From assembly GCF_015840915.1 (NCBI RefSeq), contig NZ_CP060398.1:1178001-1242000 (forward strand): a stretch of 64,000 nt of DNA. The letters are read 5' to 3'. This DNA comes from Synechococcus sp. CBW1002 (GTDB lineage: Bacteria > Cyanobacteriota > Cyanobacteriia > PCC-6307 > Cyanobiaceae). The translations under genes and the position numbers were made by a program. This document shows, one piece after another, positions 35,694 through 44,188 of the stretch; positions within the stretch are counted from its first letter, which is position 1; each line of letters opens with the position of its first letter. The notes beneath the pieces were generated by a model. It was not told the DNA's origin and ran no database searches. It saw only the letters and a program-made list of their open reading frames with translations.

Positions 35694-35981
35694 ATGAGCA
35701 AGCGCCGCACCCACAGCCCCGAGTTCAAGGCCAGGGTCGCCATGGAGGCGATCAGTGGCCGCAAGACGATCCAGGAGATCGCCGCCGACCACGCCATCCA
35801 CCCGATCCAGGTGAGCCAGTGGAAGCGGCAGCTCCTGGACGGTGCCAGCGAGCTCTTCACCCGAGGCAAGAAGACCAAGGACAAGGAGGAGGGGCAGGCC
35901 AAGGAGGCGGAGCTGTTCCAGCAGATCGGACGGCTGCAGATGGAGCTGGAGTGGCTCAAAAAAAAGTCTCAACTGCTCTGA
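35694..35981 (+). CDS. Element X OrfA (copy C)
   Basis: 95-residue OrfA, MSKRRTHSPEFKAR... to LKKKSQLL, identical to copies B, D and E. The A8 run at its 3' end is the presumed recoding site. Confidence 0.92.
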   Translation: MSKRRTHSPEFKARVAMEAISGRKTIQEIAADHAIHPIQVSQWKRQLLDGASELFTRGKKTKDKEEGQAKEAELFQQIGRLQMELEWLKKKSQLL

Positions 35982-36864
35982 TGCCCGTGAACTGCGCAAG
36001 CTGGTCGATCACGACCACCCCGAGCTCAGCATCAGCAGGCAGTGTGCGCTGCTGGGGCTGCCTCGATCCACGCTGTACTACCGGCCGACACCGGTCCGTG
36101 TATCGACGCTGCGGATCATGGCCAGGATCGATGCTCTCTACCTGGAGGATCCCTGCAGCGGCAGCCGCCGGATGGTGGACTATCTGGCCCAAGATGGTAT
36201 CCCGATCAGCCGAGATCGAGTGCGAAACCTCATGCGGCGCATGGGATTACGGGCGATCTACCAGAAGCCCCGGACGACGGTTCCAGGTGATCCGTCCGTG
36301 CGGTTCCCCTGCCTGGTGGACCTCACGCAGGTCACGTCGGTGGATCAGGTCTGGGCGACCGACATCACCTACATCCCTCTGCAGAAAGGGTTCCTCTATC
36401 TGGTGGCGATCATGGATCTCCATTCCAGGCATGTGCTCAGCTGGAGGCTCTCCAACAGCCTTGACACGAAGTTCTGTCTGGAGGCCCTGGAGATGGCCTT
36501 GGGAGGCGGCCGTAGGCCAGAGATCTTCCACTCCGATCAAGGCTGTCAGTTCACGTCCGCTGACTTTGTGGCCAGACTCAAAGGGGAGCGGATCCAGATC
36601 AGCTGGTCCGGCAGAAAGCGGTGCTACGACAACATCCTTGTTGAACGGCTGTGGAGGACTGTCAAGTACGAGGAGGTCTACCTACGGGCATACAGCGATG
36701 GCTGGGACGCTGAAATCAGCCTGGCCCGCTTCCTGTGGCGGTATTGCCATGTAAGACCTCACAGTTCCCTTGGAGGCAAAACTCCCCACGCGGTCTACAC
36801 TGAGGCCGAACCATGTTCCACCCGTCCTGGGTTAACGATGTCAGGGGCCGGAACTGTCCAATAA
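35959..36864 (+). CDS. Element X OrfB transposase core (copy C)
   Basis: About 300 codons with the same DDE core as copy A. It is in the +1 frame relative to OrfA. No independent start codon with ribosome-binding site is visible. Confidence 0.85.
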   Translation, partial: KKSLNCSDARELRKLVDHDHPELSISRQCALLGLPRSTLYYRPTPVRVSTLRIMARIDALYLEDPCSGSRRMVDYLAQDGIPISRDRVRNLMRRMGLRAIYQKPRTTVPGDPSVRFPCLVDLTQVTSVDQVWATDITYIPLQKGFLYLVAIMDLHSRHVLSWRLSNSLDTKFCLEALEMALGGGRRPEIFHSDQGCQFTSADFVARLKGERIQISWSGRKRCYDNILVERLWRTVKYEEVYLRAYSDGWDAEISLARFLWRYCHVRPHSSLGGKTPHAVYTEAEPCSTRPGLTMSGAGTVQ

Positions 36865-36966
36865 AAGGCACCCACCTCAGTCTAACGCTGGCCATCACCT
36901 GGCCGCAAAGAGCTGAAGTGATAACAGCCCTGGGGGCACAGTGAATCTCCGGTGGCGGGTCAGGTG

Positions 36967-38680
36967 GTACCCGTTCAGGAGTCGGGACAGCTCGCAACGA
37001 ACATCGGGCTTGCTGAACCCTTGACGGTGGCTTGATTCCTGGTTGCATCTCAGTAAGAGACTCCTTGCGATGACCACCCCACCGGCCGGGATTTCAGAAG
37101 CCGATTGGGCCGCCACCCCGGTGGGAGTGAAGGCTGGATTTCTTGAGCTGGTCAGTCAGTGCCAGAGGCAGCAACAGGAGATCGAGCAGCTCCGCATCCA
37201 GCTCACCGCCCTGGCGACCGAACTGGCCCATCTGCGCGAGCGGATCGGCCGCAGCTCCCGCAATTCTTCCAAGCCTCCCTCCAGTGATGGCCAGGGGTTT
37301 AAGCCGCCCGAACGACGCAAGGGCAGTGGCCGCAAGCGCGGCGGCCAGCCGGGCCATCCCGGATCTGGGCCGGAGCTGCTGCCGATCGAGCGGGTGGATG
37401 AGGTGGTCGAGCACCACCCCCAGGCCTGCCGCCGCTGCGGCACGTTGCTACAGGGTCAGGATCCCGAGCCCTTGAGGCACCAGGTGATCGAGATTCCACC
37501 GATCACGCCTCTGGTGATCGAGCACCGGCTGCACCGCCTGGTCTGCCCCTGCTGTTCCACCAGCACCTGTGCCTCGTTACCGGCGGAGGTGGAAGTAAGC
37601 CATTACGGTCCCCGGCTCAGTGCTCTGGTGGGTCTGCTGGGTAGTGCCTTCCCGTTGAGTTTCAGCAAGACCCAGGCGCTGCTGGATCAGCTGCTGGGGG
37701 TACAGATCAGCCGGGGAGCGATGGCCACTATCCGCCAGCGCTTGAGTGCAGCACTGGAGCAGCCCATGCAGGAGGCCCTTGCGTTTGCCCGTCAGCAGTC
37801 GGTGGTCTATGTCGATGAAACCGGTGCCCCCACCGGTAATGCCGATGGGGGCAACCCCGATGGCCGGCGCGGCTGGGAGTGGGTCATGGTGACCGCCATG
37901 GGGGTGACAGTGTTCTTGCAGAGCCTGAGCCGCTCGGCTGCCGCCGCGATCGACCTGCTCGGGAATGCCTTTGGCGGAATTGTGGTGAGCGATCGCTTCT
38001 CCGCCTACAACCATCTCCCGCTGGAGCAGCGCCAGCTGTGCTGGGCGCACGTGATCCGCGATCTCACTGCCATCGCTGACCGTCAGGGCGCCAGCGGTGA
38101 GATTGGAGCGGAGCTGCTGGGCCTGCAGCAGCAGCTGTTTGCCCAGTGGCACCGCTACAAAGACGGAACGATCGACTGGTCCACGTTGCAGCAGGGCTGT
38201 CGGCCGATCCGCCAGGCGTTTGTGGGCACGCTGCAGCGGGTTGTGGAGCTGGGCTGCCAGCGCGGCGAGCGAACGCCGTGGGCCAAGACGGTGCGTACCT
38301 GCCATCAGTTGCTGCAAGTGAGCGATGGCCTCTGGACCTTCCTGGAGATTGAAGGGATCGAGCCCACCAACAACGCAGCCGAGCGTGCCCTGCGCCATTC
38401 GGTGATTCAGCGCAAGATCAGCCATGGCGTCCAATCCCGCCAGGGTGCGATCTGCCGCAGCAGGCTGCTCACGGTCACCACCAGCCTGCGGCAACAGGGC
38501 CGTGATATCTGGCAGTTCCTGGAGCAGGCCTTGATCGCCCATCATCGCGGCGGTGAGATGCCATCGCTGTTGCCGAATCCCTGAGCCGGCCGTCATCGAT
38601 CGTGGTGTCTGTGGTTGCTCGTTGATCAGCGATCAAGGGTGGAATGCTGCGCTGCTGCGTAACGGCCCCTGAACGGATAC
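36967..38680 (+). mobile_element. IS66-family element, single-gene type (1714 bp)
   Basis: The ends gtacccgttcagg and (inverted) gtatccgttcagg are terminal repeats, and an 8-bp duplication, gtcaggtg, flanks it at 36959-36966 and 38681-38688. Eight bp is the IS66-family size. The tnpA/tnpB genes of classical IS66 are absent, as in the ISBst12 subgroup. Confidence 0.9.
37070..38584 (+). CDS. IS66-family transposase
   Basis: Predicted 504-residue transposase. Order of parts: coiled coil (residues 25-65, ELVSQCQRQQQEIEQLRIQL), the RSSRNSSKPPSSDG linker, a GGQPGHPG segment, the zinc-finger CRRCGTLL...CPCCST, then the IS66 DDE core with VYVDETGAP, VVSDRFSAYNHL and EPTNNAAERALRHSVIQRK. ATG 37070 starts MTTPPAGISEADW. 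The gene is intact. Confidence 0.93.
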   Translation: MTTPPAGISEADWAATPVGVKAGFLELVSQCQRQQQEIEQLRIQLTALATELAHLRERIGRSSRNSSKPPSSDGQGFKPPERRKGSGRKRGGQPGHPGSGPELLPIERVDEVVEHHPQACRRCGTLLQGQDPEPLRHQVIEIPPITPLVIEHRLHRLVCPCCSTSTCASLPAEVEVSHYGPRLSALVGLLGSAFPLSFSKTQALLDQLLGVQISRGAMATIRQRLSAALEQPMQEALAFARQQSVVYVDETGAPTGNADGGNPDGRRGWEWVMVTAMGVTVFLQSLSRSAAAAIDLLGNAFGGIVVSDRFSAYNHLPLEQRQLCWAHVIRDLTAIADRQGASGEIGAELLGLQQQLFAQWHRYKDGTIDWSTLQQGCRPIRQAFVGTLQRVVELGCQRGERTPWAKTVRTCHQLLQVSDGLWTFLEIEGIEPTNNAAERALRHSVIQRKISHGVQSRQGAICRSRLLTVTTSLRQQGRDIWQFLEQALIAHHRGGEMPSLLPNP

Positions 38681-38704
38681 GTCAGGTGAATGGCCGTGTT
38701 GGAC

Positions 38705-38901
38705 GAAGCCGCTACGCGGCAGATCAAGACCAAGTATAGCCTACTCATCACTTTTTAAGCGACAGTGACCTGGTTGAAGCCTCTGAGAAGGAGCAGAAGC
38801 ATTTGTTTCCGCTTGTACTGAGTCCTGGCGGCTCACAGTGAGGGATGCACGCCTTGCGGTGTGCAGCTGTCCTTCATGTCCCATCAGCGATGGGTGGTGT
38901 T
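38705..38901. other. Short cassette remnant and IS91-type element start
   Basis: After palindrome d there are about 100 bp of AT-richer unique DNA, then gagggatgcacgcc with hairpin-forming sequence that resembles the corresponding region upstream of the integrase gene at 63420. The left end of the IS91-type element is therefore near 38830-38850. No gene is seen. Confidence 0.4.
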
Positions 38902-39807
38902 ATGAACCACGATGAACAGGAGCGATTTGATCAGCTCTATGCACAACATCTGCAAGCTCTCAAGTTGCAAGGAAAACGCGGTAAGACGATTGATGGCTAT
39001 GCCAGGGCCGTGCGGCGCATCGCCGGATATTTCGATCGCTGCCCTGACAATCTCTCAACAGAAGAGCTCAAGAGCTACTACAGCGCCATGGTCGAAAGCT
39101 ACTCCTGGAGCAGCATTAAGGTAGACCTATGGGGCTTGGTCTTCTTCTATCGGTATGTGCTGGGCCGATCACTGGAGTGGATCAAGATCGTCAAACCCCC
39201 GCAGGTTCAATCGCTGCCTGATATCCCCACGCGCCAGGAGGTGCAGCGACTGATCAATAGCGTACGGCGCCTCCGTTACCGCGTGTTCTTCCTGACCGTT
39301 TACAGCCTGGGCCTGCGACTTGGAGAGGGACTGGATCTGGAAGTCGGTGACATGGACGGCCAACTCCGTCGGGTGCATATCCGCCAGGCTAAAGGAGGGA
39401 AGGATCGCTATGTGCCGCTGCCGGAATTGACGCTGCAGAACCTACGACGGTTCTGGGCTACGCATCGGCACCGGCGCTTGCTGTTCCCAAACCCTTCCGG
39501 CAGCGCCGCCACCGTTCGAGCCGCAAGCAGGCCGATGGATCGCAGTGGCGTGCAAGCTGCCCTCAAAGCAGCGCGGATCGAGTGCGGGATCCACAAGCGC
39601 CTGACGGTGCACTCGCTCCGCCATGCCTACGCGACGCACCTGCTGGAGCTGGGCGTGGATCTGAGGGCGATCCAGGTGCTTCTGGGCCACAGCAGGCCGG
39701 AAACCACAGCCCGGTATGCCCATCTCACCGAGGTGAACCGGGACCAGGCGAAAGAGCGGATCGAGGAACTGCTGGGTGGCTTCCAGCTGCGCTGGGAGGA
39801 AAGCTGA
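38902..39807 (+). CDS. Tyrosine recombinase accompanying an IS91-type element, copy 1
   Basis: Predicted 301-residue tyrosine recombinase. The N-terminal SAM-like domain ends around residue 95. The catalytic domain has YSLGLRLGEGLDLEVGDMD (first Arg), KGGKDRYVPLP (Lys), LTVHSLRHAYATHLLELG (H-x-x-R), LLGHSRPETTARYAHLT (His and nucleophile Tyr). It lacks the extra helix segment of IntI integrases. Its TGA overlaps the ATG of the IS91-type transposase (TGATG). Confidence 0.9.
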   Translation: MNHDEQERFDQLYAQHLQALKLQGKRGKTIDGYARAVRRIAGYFDRCPDNLSTEELKSYYSAMVESYSWSSIKVDLWGLVFFYRYVLGRSLEWIKIVKPPQVQSLPDIPTRQEVQRLINSVRRLRYRVFFLTVYSLGLRLGEGLDLEVGDMDGQLRRVHIRQAKGGKDRYVPLPELTLQNLRRFWATHRHRRLLFPNPSGSAATVRAASRPMDRSGVQAALKAARIECGIHKRLTVHSLRHAYATHLLELGVDLRAIQVLLGHSRPETTARYAHLTEVNRDQAKERIEELLGGFQLRWEES

Positions 39808-40650
39808 TGATTCTGCTCGCCGATCTGGTGGATCACTACCGCAACGAATTGGAGCGACTCCACGGCCATGAGCTTCTACCAAGCCATCACAACGCCCTCA
39901 ATGCCATCCGCCGTTGTCGGAATCAATACAGTGCTGTGATGCTGCTGGAATGTAAGGACTGCCAACAGAGCGTCATTCTGCCGCATTCCTGTGGTCATCG
40001 CAGCTGCCCCCATTGTCAACAGCATGAGAGCCAGGAGTGGCTAGAAAGGCAGCGCAGCAAGTTGCTGCCAGTCAGATATTTCTTGATCACCTTCACGGTG
40101 CCGGCCCAGCTCAGGAGTCTGTTCTGGAATCATCAGCACAAAACCTATGATCTGCTGCTCAAAACCGCATGGCAGACTATTGACTCGTTCTCGAGAAGAG
40201 ATCGAAGGCTGAAGGGCCGAACTGGAGCCCATGCAGTTCTGCACACTCATAACCGCCGGCTCGACTATCATCCCCATGTCCATCTGATTGTGCCCGCAGG
40301 CGCAATTAACCAGCAGAGTAGAGAGTGGCGCGAGAAGAAGAGCAACGTCCTGTTCTGGGCCAACAATCTGGCGAGGGTCTTCCGCGCCAAATGGTTTGAG
40401 GCCCTACGAGTGGCGGGTCTACGCTGCGAAGAACAGCTCCCGAATGAATGGGTGGTGGACTGCACGGATGTCGGACACGGAGAGCAAGCCCTCGTTTATC
40501 TGGGTCGCTATCTCTATCGGGGCGTTCTGCCAGAGAAGAACATTATCGCAAACACCGCTGGTGAGGTCAGCTTCCGCTATAAGGACAACCGGGGCCAAGA
40601 GCAGATCCGCACGATGCCAGGGGCCGAGTTTCTCTGGCTGCTGCTGAGGC

Positions 40651-41253
40651 TGAGGTGGTCTGGCTTTTCTGGACAGGCCCCATCGTTAACCTCTGAGGCG
40701 GGGTACCGCCCCTGAAAGGGGCTCCCACCGATGAGCAAGCGCCGCACCCACAGCCCCGAGTTCAAGGCCAGGGTCGCCATGGAGGCGATCAGTGGCCGCA
40801 AGACGATCCAGGAGATCGCCGCCGACCACGCCATCCACCCGATCCAGGTGAGCCAGTGGAAGCGGCAGCTCCTGGACGGTGCCAGCGAGCTCTTCACCCG
40901 AGGCAAGAAGACCAAGGACAAGGAGGAGGGGCAGGCCAAGGAGGCGGAGCTGTTCCAGCAGATCGGACGGCTGCAGATGGAGCTGGAGTGGCTCAAAAAA
41001 AAGTCTCAACTGCTCTGATGCCCGTGAACTGCGCAAGCTGGTCGATCACGACCACCCCGAGCTCAGCATCAGCAGGCAGTGTGCGCTGCTGGGGCTGCCT
41101 CGATCCACGCTGTACTACCGGCCGACACCGGTCCGTGTATCGACGCTGCGGATCATGGCCAGGATCGATGCTCTCTACCTGGAGGATCCCTGCAGCGGCA
41201 GCCGCCGGATGGTGGACTATCTGGCCCAAGATGGTATCCCGATCAGCCGAGAT
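40651..41253 (+). mobile_element. IS3-type element X, copy D (5' 603 bp only)
   Basis: It starts at the normal left end after the duplication base triplet ggc (40648-40650) and stops at ...gatcagccgagat, where copy E begins. It contains an intact orfA (40731-41018) but only the start of orfB. Confidence 0.93.
40731..41018 (+). CDS. Element X OrfA (copy D)
   Basis: Identical 95-residue OrfA. The matching OrfB is truncated, so this copy can only give the regulatory/DNA-binding OrfA product. Confidence 0.88.
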   Translation: MSKRRTHSPEFKARVAMEAISGRKTIQEIAADHAIHPIQVSQWKRQLLDGASELFTRGKKTKDKEEGQAKEAELFQQIGRLQMELEWLKKKSQLL

Positions 41254-41333
41254 TGAGGTGGTCTGGCTTTTCTGGACAGGCCCCATCGTTAACCTCTGAG
41301 GCGGGGTACCGCCCCTGAAAGGGGCTCCCACCG

Positions 41334-41621
41334 ATGAGCAAGCGCCGCACCCACAGCCCCGAGTTCAAGGCCAGGGTCGCCATGGAGGCGATCAGTGGCC
41401 GCAAGACGATCCAGGAGATCGCCGCCGACCACGCCATCCACCCGATCCAGGTGAGCCAGTGGAAGCGGCAGCTCCTGGACGGTGCCAGCGAGCTCTTCAC
41501 CCGAGGCAAGAAGACCAAGGACAAGGAGGAGGGGCAGGCCAAGGAGGCGGAGCTGTTCCAGCAGATCGGACGGCTGCAGATGGAGCTGGAGTGGCTCAAA
41601 AAAAAGTCTCAACTGCTCTGA
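41334..41621 (+). CDS. Element X OrfA (copy E)
   Basis: Identical 95-residue OrfA with the A8 run near its 3' end. Confidence 0.9.
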   Translation: MSKRRTHSPEFKARVAMEAISGRKTIQEIAADHAIHPIQVSQWKRQLLDGASELFTRGKKTKDKEEGQAKEAELFQQIGRLQMELEWLKKKSQLL

Positions 41622-42504
41622 TGCCCGTGAACTGCGCAAGCTGGTCGATCACGACCACCCCGAGCTCAGCATCAGCAGGCAGTGTGCGCTGCTGGGGCTG
41701 CCTCGATCCACGCTGTACTACCGGCCGACACCGGTCCGTGTATCGACGCTGCGGATCATGGCCAGGATCGATGCTCTCTACCTGGAGGATCCCTGCAGCG
41801 GCAGCCGCCGGATGGTGGACTATCTGGCCCAAGATGGTATCCCGATCAGCCGAGATCGAGTGCGAAACCTCATGCGGCGCATGGGATTACGGGCGATCTA
41901 CCAGAAGCCCCGGACGACGGTTCCAGGTGATCCGTCCGTGCGGTTCCCCTGCCTGGTGGACCTCACGCAGGTCACGTCGGTGGATCAGGTCTGGGCGACC
42001 GACATCACCTACATCCCTCTGCAGAAAGGGTTCCTCTATCTGGTGGCGATCATGGATCTCCATTCCAGGCATGTGCTCAGCTGGAGGCTCTCCAACAGCC
42101 TTGACACGAAGTTCTGTCTGGAGGCCCTGGAGATGGCCTTGGGAGGCGGCCGTAGGCCAGAGATCTTCCACTCCGATCAAGGCTGTCAGTTCACGTCCGC
42201 TGACTTTGTGGCCAGACTCAAAGGGGAGCGGATCCAGATCAGCTGGTCCGGCAGAAAGCGGTGCTACGACAACATCCTTGTTGAACGGCTGTGGAGGACT
42301 GTCAAGTACGAGGAGGTCTACCTACGGGCATACAGCGATGGCTGGGACGCTGAAATCAGCCTGGCCCGCTTCCTGTGGCGGTATTGCCATGTAAGACCTC
42401 ACAGTTCCCTTGGAGGCAAAACTCCCCACGCGGTCTACACTGAGGCCGAACCATGTTCCACCCGTCCTGGGTTAACGATGTCAGGGGCCGGAACTGTCCA
42501 ATAA
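41599..42504 (+). CDS. Element X OrfB transposase core (copy E)
   Basis: Same DDE core as in copies A, B and C, in the +1 frame relative to OrfA. Confidence 0.85.
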   Translation, partial: KKSLNCSDARELRKLVDHDHPELSISRQCALLGLPRSTLYYRPTPVRVSTLRIMARIDALYLEDPCSGSRRMVDYLAQDGIPISRDRVRNLMRRMGLRAIYQKPRTTVPGDPSVRFPCLVDLTQVTSVDQVWATDITYIPLQKGFLYLVAIMDLHSRHVLSWRLSNSLDTKFCLEALEMALGGGRRPEIFHSDQGCQFTSADFVARLKGERIQISWSGRKRCYDNILVERLWRTVKYEEVYLRAYSDGWDAEISLARFLWRYCHVRPHSSLGGKTPHAVYTEAEPCSTRPGLTMSGAGTVQ

Positions 42505-42724
42505 AAGGCACTCACCTCAGGCACGTACTGCCACGGCGGTTTCGACGCGTGCGGGATTTTGGCATTCTGCATGCGAACTGCAAGCGGCTGGTTCAGCTGT
42601 TGCAGCTTGTGCTCAAGGTTCCTATACCGTCGCCACGGCTCCCCCTGCAACGATCACCGGTTCTCTGTCAGTCTTGCGGGAAGGCGATGACACTGATCGC
42701 TAGGATGGTCCGAATCCCTGAGCA

Positions 42725-42997
42725 TCAGTTGTGTTGAGCTGAAGTCATAGTGCAAATTATATTCATGGTTTCATAGCCAGAAGGCATCCGCATGCGGCTC
42801 TGTAGAGAGCGATCGGCATCACGATATGCAGCCGCAGCTTTGCCGTGGTCGTACAATGCGAAACAAGCAACAGAAACACTCATGAAGCCAGGCTGCTGGC
42901 CATTCTCCTGGTTGTAAATCTGAACCAGACCTGAATTCAGGCGGGACGTATCTACCGTAGACGACTGGTCTAAAGCCTCAAAGGGCTTGTCCAACAC
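42725..42997 (-). CDS. Small cassette-like gene, unknown, copy 2
   Basis: Same 90-residue frame as at 33905. It again follows an IS91-type 3' end and precedes the same palindrome. Here the next gene is the PIN_8-like gene instead of mazEF. Confidence 0.5.
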   Translation of the reverse strand: MLDKPFEALDQSSTVDTSRLNSGLVQIYNQENGQQPGFMSVSVACFALYDHGKAAAAYRDADRSLQSRMRMPSGYETMNIICTMTSAQHN

Positions 42998-43042
42998 CGG
43001 ATAAGATCGTGGCTGCGCACGATCTATCCTTGTTCGTTATGC
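42989..43042. repeat. attC-like palindrome c2 (54 bp)
   Basis: Same as c1 up to and including the core GTTA, then tgcctcat instead of gccaggca. The split lies at the G/TT position where integron integrases cut when the site is read on plus. Confidence 0.6.
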
Positions 43043-43441
43043 CTCATCGACTGGCGATTCAGAAAAACCGTCGATCACTTCGGCAATGATCCGATCCTCT
43101 TCTTCTTCCATCTCTTTGGTAACAGCGGCATGCACCATTCTCAGAGCCATTGACAGCTTGTCAGTCAGAATAATCTTCCTTGTTCGGCTTACACGTTCTG
43201 AAAATTCTTGGCGAAGCCAATCATTGAGAAAGGAATTGCCTTTGTAGATTGGCCCGTAATCCTTGTCTCTGGTGACGATTACAATGTGCTTGCCGCTATC
43301 CATGGCGCATTGAACAATCCATTCCCAATTTACCGAATCACCGATTGATGTATCATTGTTTTTTCGAGGTGGGTAGCCAAGTGCGAACCTTTTCTTTGCT
43401 AGGTTTCTAATTTTGAACCGCGTGTCTTTGTCTCGTGACAG
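43037..43441 (-). pseudogene. PIN_8-like gene, 3' half
   Basis: Encodes SRDKDTRFKIRNLAKKRFAL, GYPPRKNNDTSIGDSVNWEW, IVIVTRDKDYG and LNDWLRQEFSERVSRTRKI, the C-terminal half of PIN-like DUF4935 proteins with the conserved acidic residues (NDTSIGD, TRDKDYG). The TAA stop falls in the core of palindrome c2. The 5' half is at 58169-58725; together they total 959 nt, one base short of 320 codons. Confidence 0.85.
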
Positions 43442-43678
43442 GCCCCCGGTTTCAGGAAAGATGTCACCCCTCTCATCCGTACATCCGGGGGCTTGAGGAC
43501 ATGACCAATGCGTCGTTACAGCGAGGCCGTCAAGGCTGATGTGAGAAGGCGGATGAGCCCGCCGCACAGGCAGAGCGTGGCCCGGATTTCAGAAGAGCTG
43601 GGCATCCACGTGACCCCCAGTGTCAGCAAAGAAGTCCGCTCGGTTTGACCCGTCCACCTGGGGGCCCAACCGACGACT

Positions 43679-44188
43679 ATGCAACCGCCCTATGACGCCG
43701 CTCTGCGGGAAGCCGTCCGCCTGCGGATGAGCCCTCCGAACCTTGAGAGCGTGGCTGAGATCGCCCGCGACACCGGGATCACGGCGCAGACCATCTACAA
43801 CTGGCGGAGCCAGTGGCAGAAGCAGGGCCAGCTGGTGCCTGCCACGAACCGGCCGCCGGAGCAGTGGAGCGCTGCCGACAAGCTGGCAGCCGTGATCCAG
43901 GCCGCAGGACTGAACGGAAGCGAGCTCGGGTCGTTCTGCAGGGAGCGGGGGCTGTACCCCAAGCAGGTTGCCCGTTGGCGCCAGGCCGCCGAGGATGCCA
44001 ATGGCCCCAGCGCGCCGAGCATGGCTGATCAGCGGGAACTGCAACGCAAGAATCAGGAACTGGTCCGGCGGAATCGCCAGCTGGAGCGTGAATTGCAGAA
44101 GAAAGAAAAAGCACTGACAGAAGCGGCGACGTTGTTGATGCTCTCAAAAAAGTTCAACCAGATCTTTCAACCGGACGAGGATCCTTGA
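43679..44188 (+). CDS. Element Z1 OrfA
   Basis: 169-residue OrfA: helix-turn-helix SVAEIARDTGITAQTIYNWR, a second conserved region SFCRERGLYPKQVARWRQAA, and a C-terminal coiled coil (ELQKKEKALTEAATLLMLSKK). The A-run at TCA-AAA-AAG is the expected -1 slip site; OrfB is in the -1 frame. Confidence 0.88.
   Translation: MQPPYDAALREAVRLRMSPPNLESVAEIARDTGITAQTIYNWRSQWQKQGQLVPATNRPPEQWSAADKLAAVIQAAGLNGSELGSFCRERGLYPKQVARWRQAAEDANGPSAPSMADQRELQRKNQELVRRNRQLERELQKKEKALTEAATLLMLSKKFNQIFQPDEDP

Larger units (their letters stand above)
35614..36879 (+). mobile_element. IS3-type element X, copy C (1266 bp)
   Basis: Complete copy flanked by a 3-bp duplication, gtc (35611-35613 and 36880-36882). It sits between higB and the palindrome that begins at 36880. 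Confidence 0.95.
36880..38704. repeat. attC-like palindrome d, split by IS66
   Basis: Left part 36880-36966 starts GTCTAACGCTGGCCATC; right part 38689-38704 ends GTGTTGGAC. Without the IS66 element and one 8-bp repeat the site is 103 bp. The arm gctggccatcacctggcc pairs with ggtgggtcaggtgaatggcc-like sequence. Palindrome b (58804) has nearly the same arms and length but another spacer. Confidence 0.6.
41254..42519 (+). mobile_element. IS3-type element X, copy E (1266 bp), tandem with copy D
   Basis: Complete copy. Its right end reads ctcacctca where all others have cccacctca. The right flank ggc (42520-42522) matches the left flank of copy D, not of E, so D-plus-E behaves as one insertion. 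Confidence 0.94.
39807..42737 (+). pseudogene. IS91-type transposase split by two element X copies
   Basis: The 5' part (39807-40650) encodes a zinc finger (CKDCQQSVILPHSCGHRSCP, HCQQHE), FLITFTVPAQLR, and the HUH-type motif LDYHPHVHLIVPAG. After copies D/E the frame resumes at 42523 (HVLPRRFRRVRDFG...) and ends at 42737. The target was ctgaggcacg, duplicated as ggc. The unbroken junction survives at 33690-33710. The relative at 61457 is intact. Confidence 0.92.

Noticed and set aside
35694-36864. Ordinary -1 ribosomal frameshifting for element X
   Set aside because: The -1 frame after the A8 run reads VSTALMPVNCASW, not the DDE transposase; OrfB is in the +1 frame.
38902-39807. Tyrosine recombinase as an integron integrase (IntI)
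   Set aside because: It is coupled to an IS91-type transposase, as is its relative at 62512, and I see no IntI-specific insertion near the catalytic patch.
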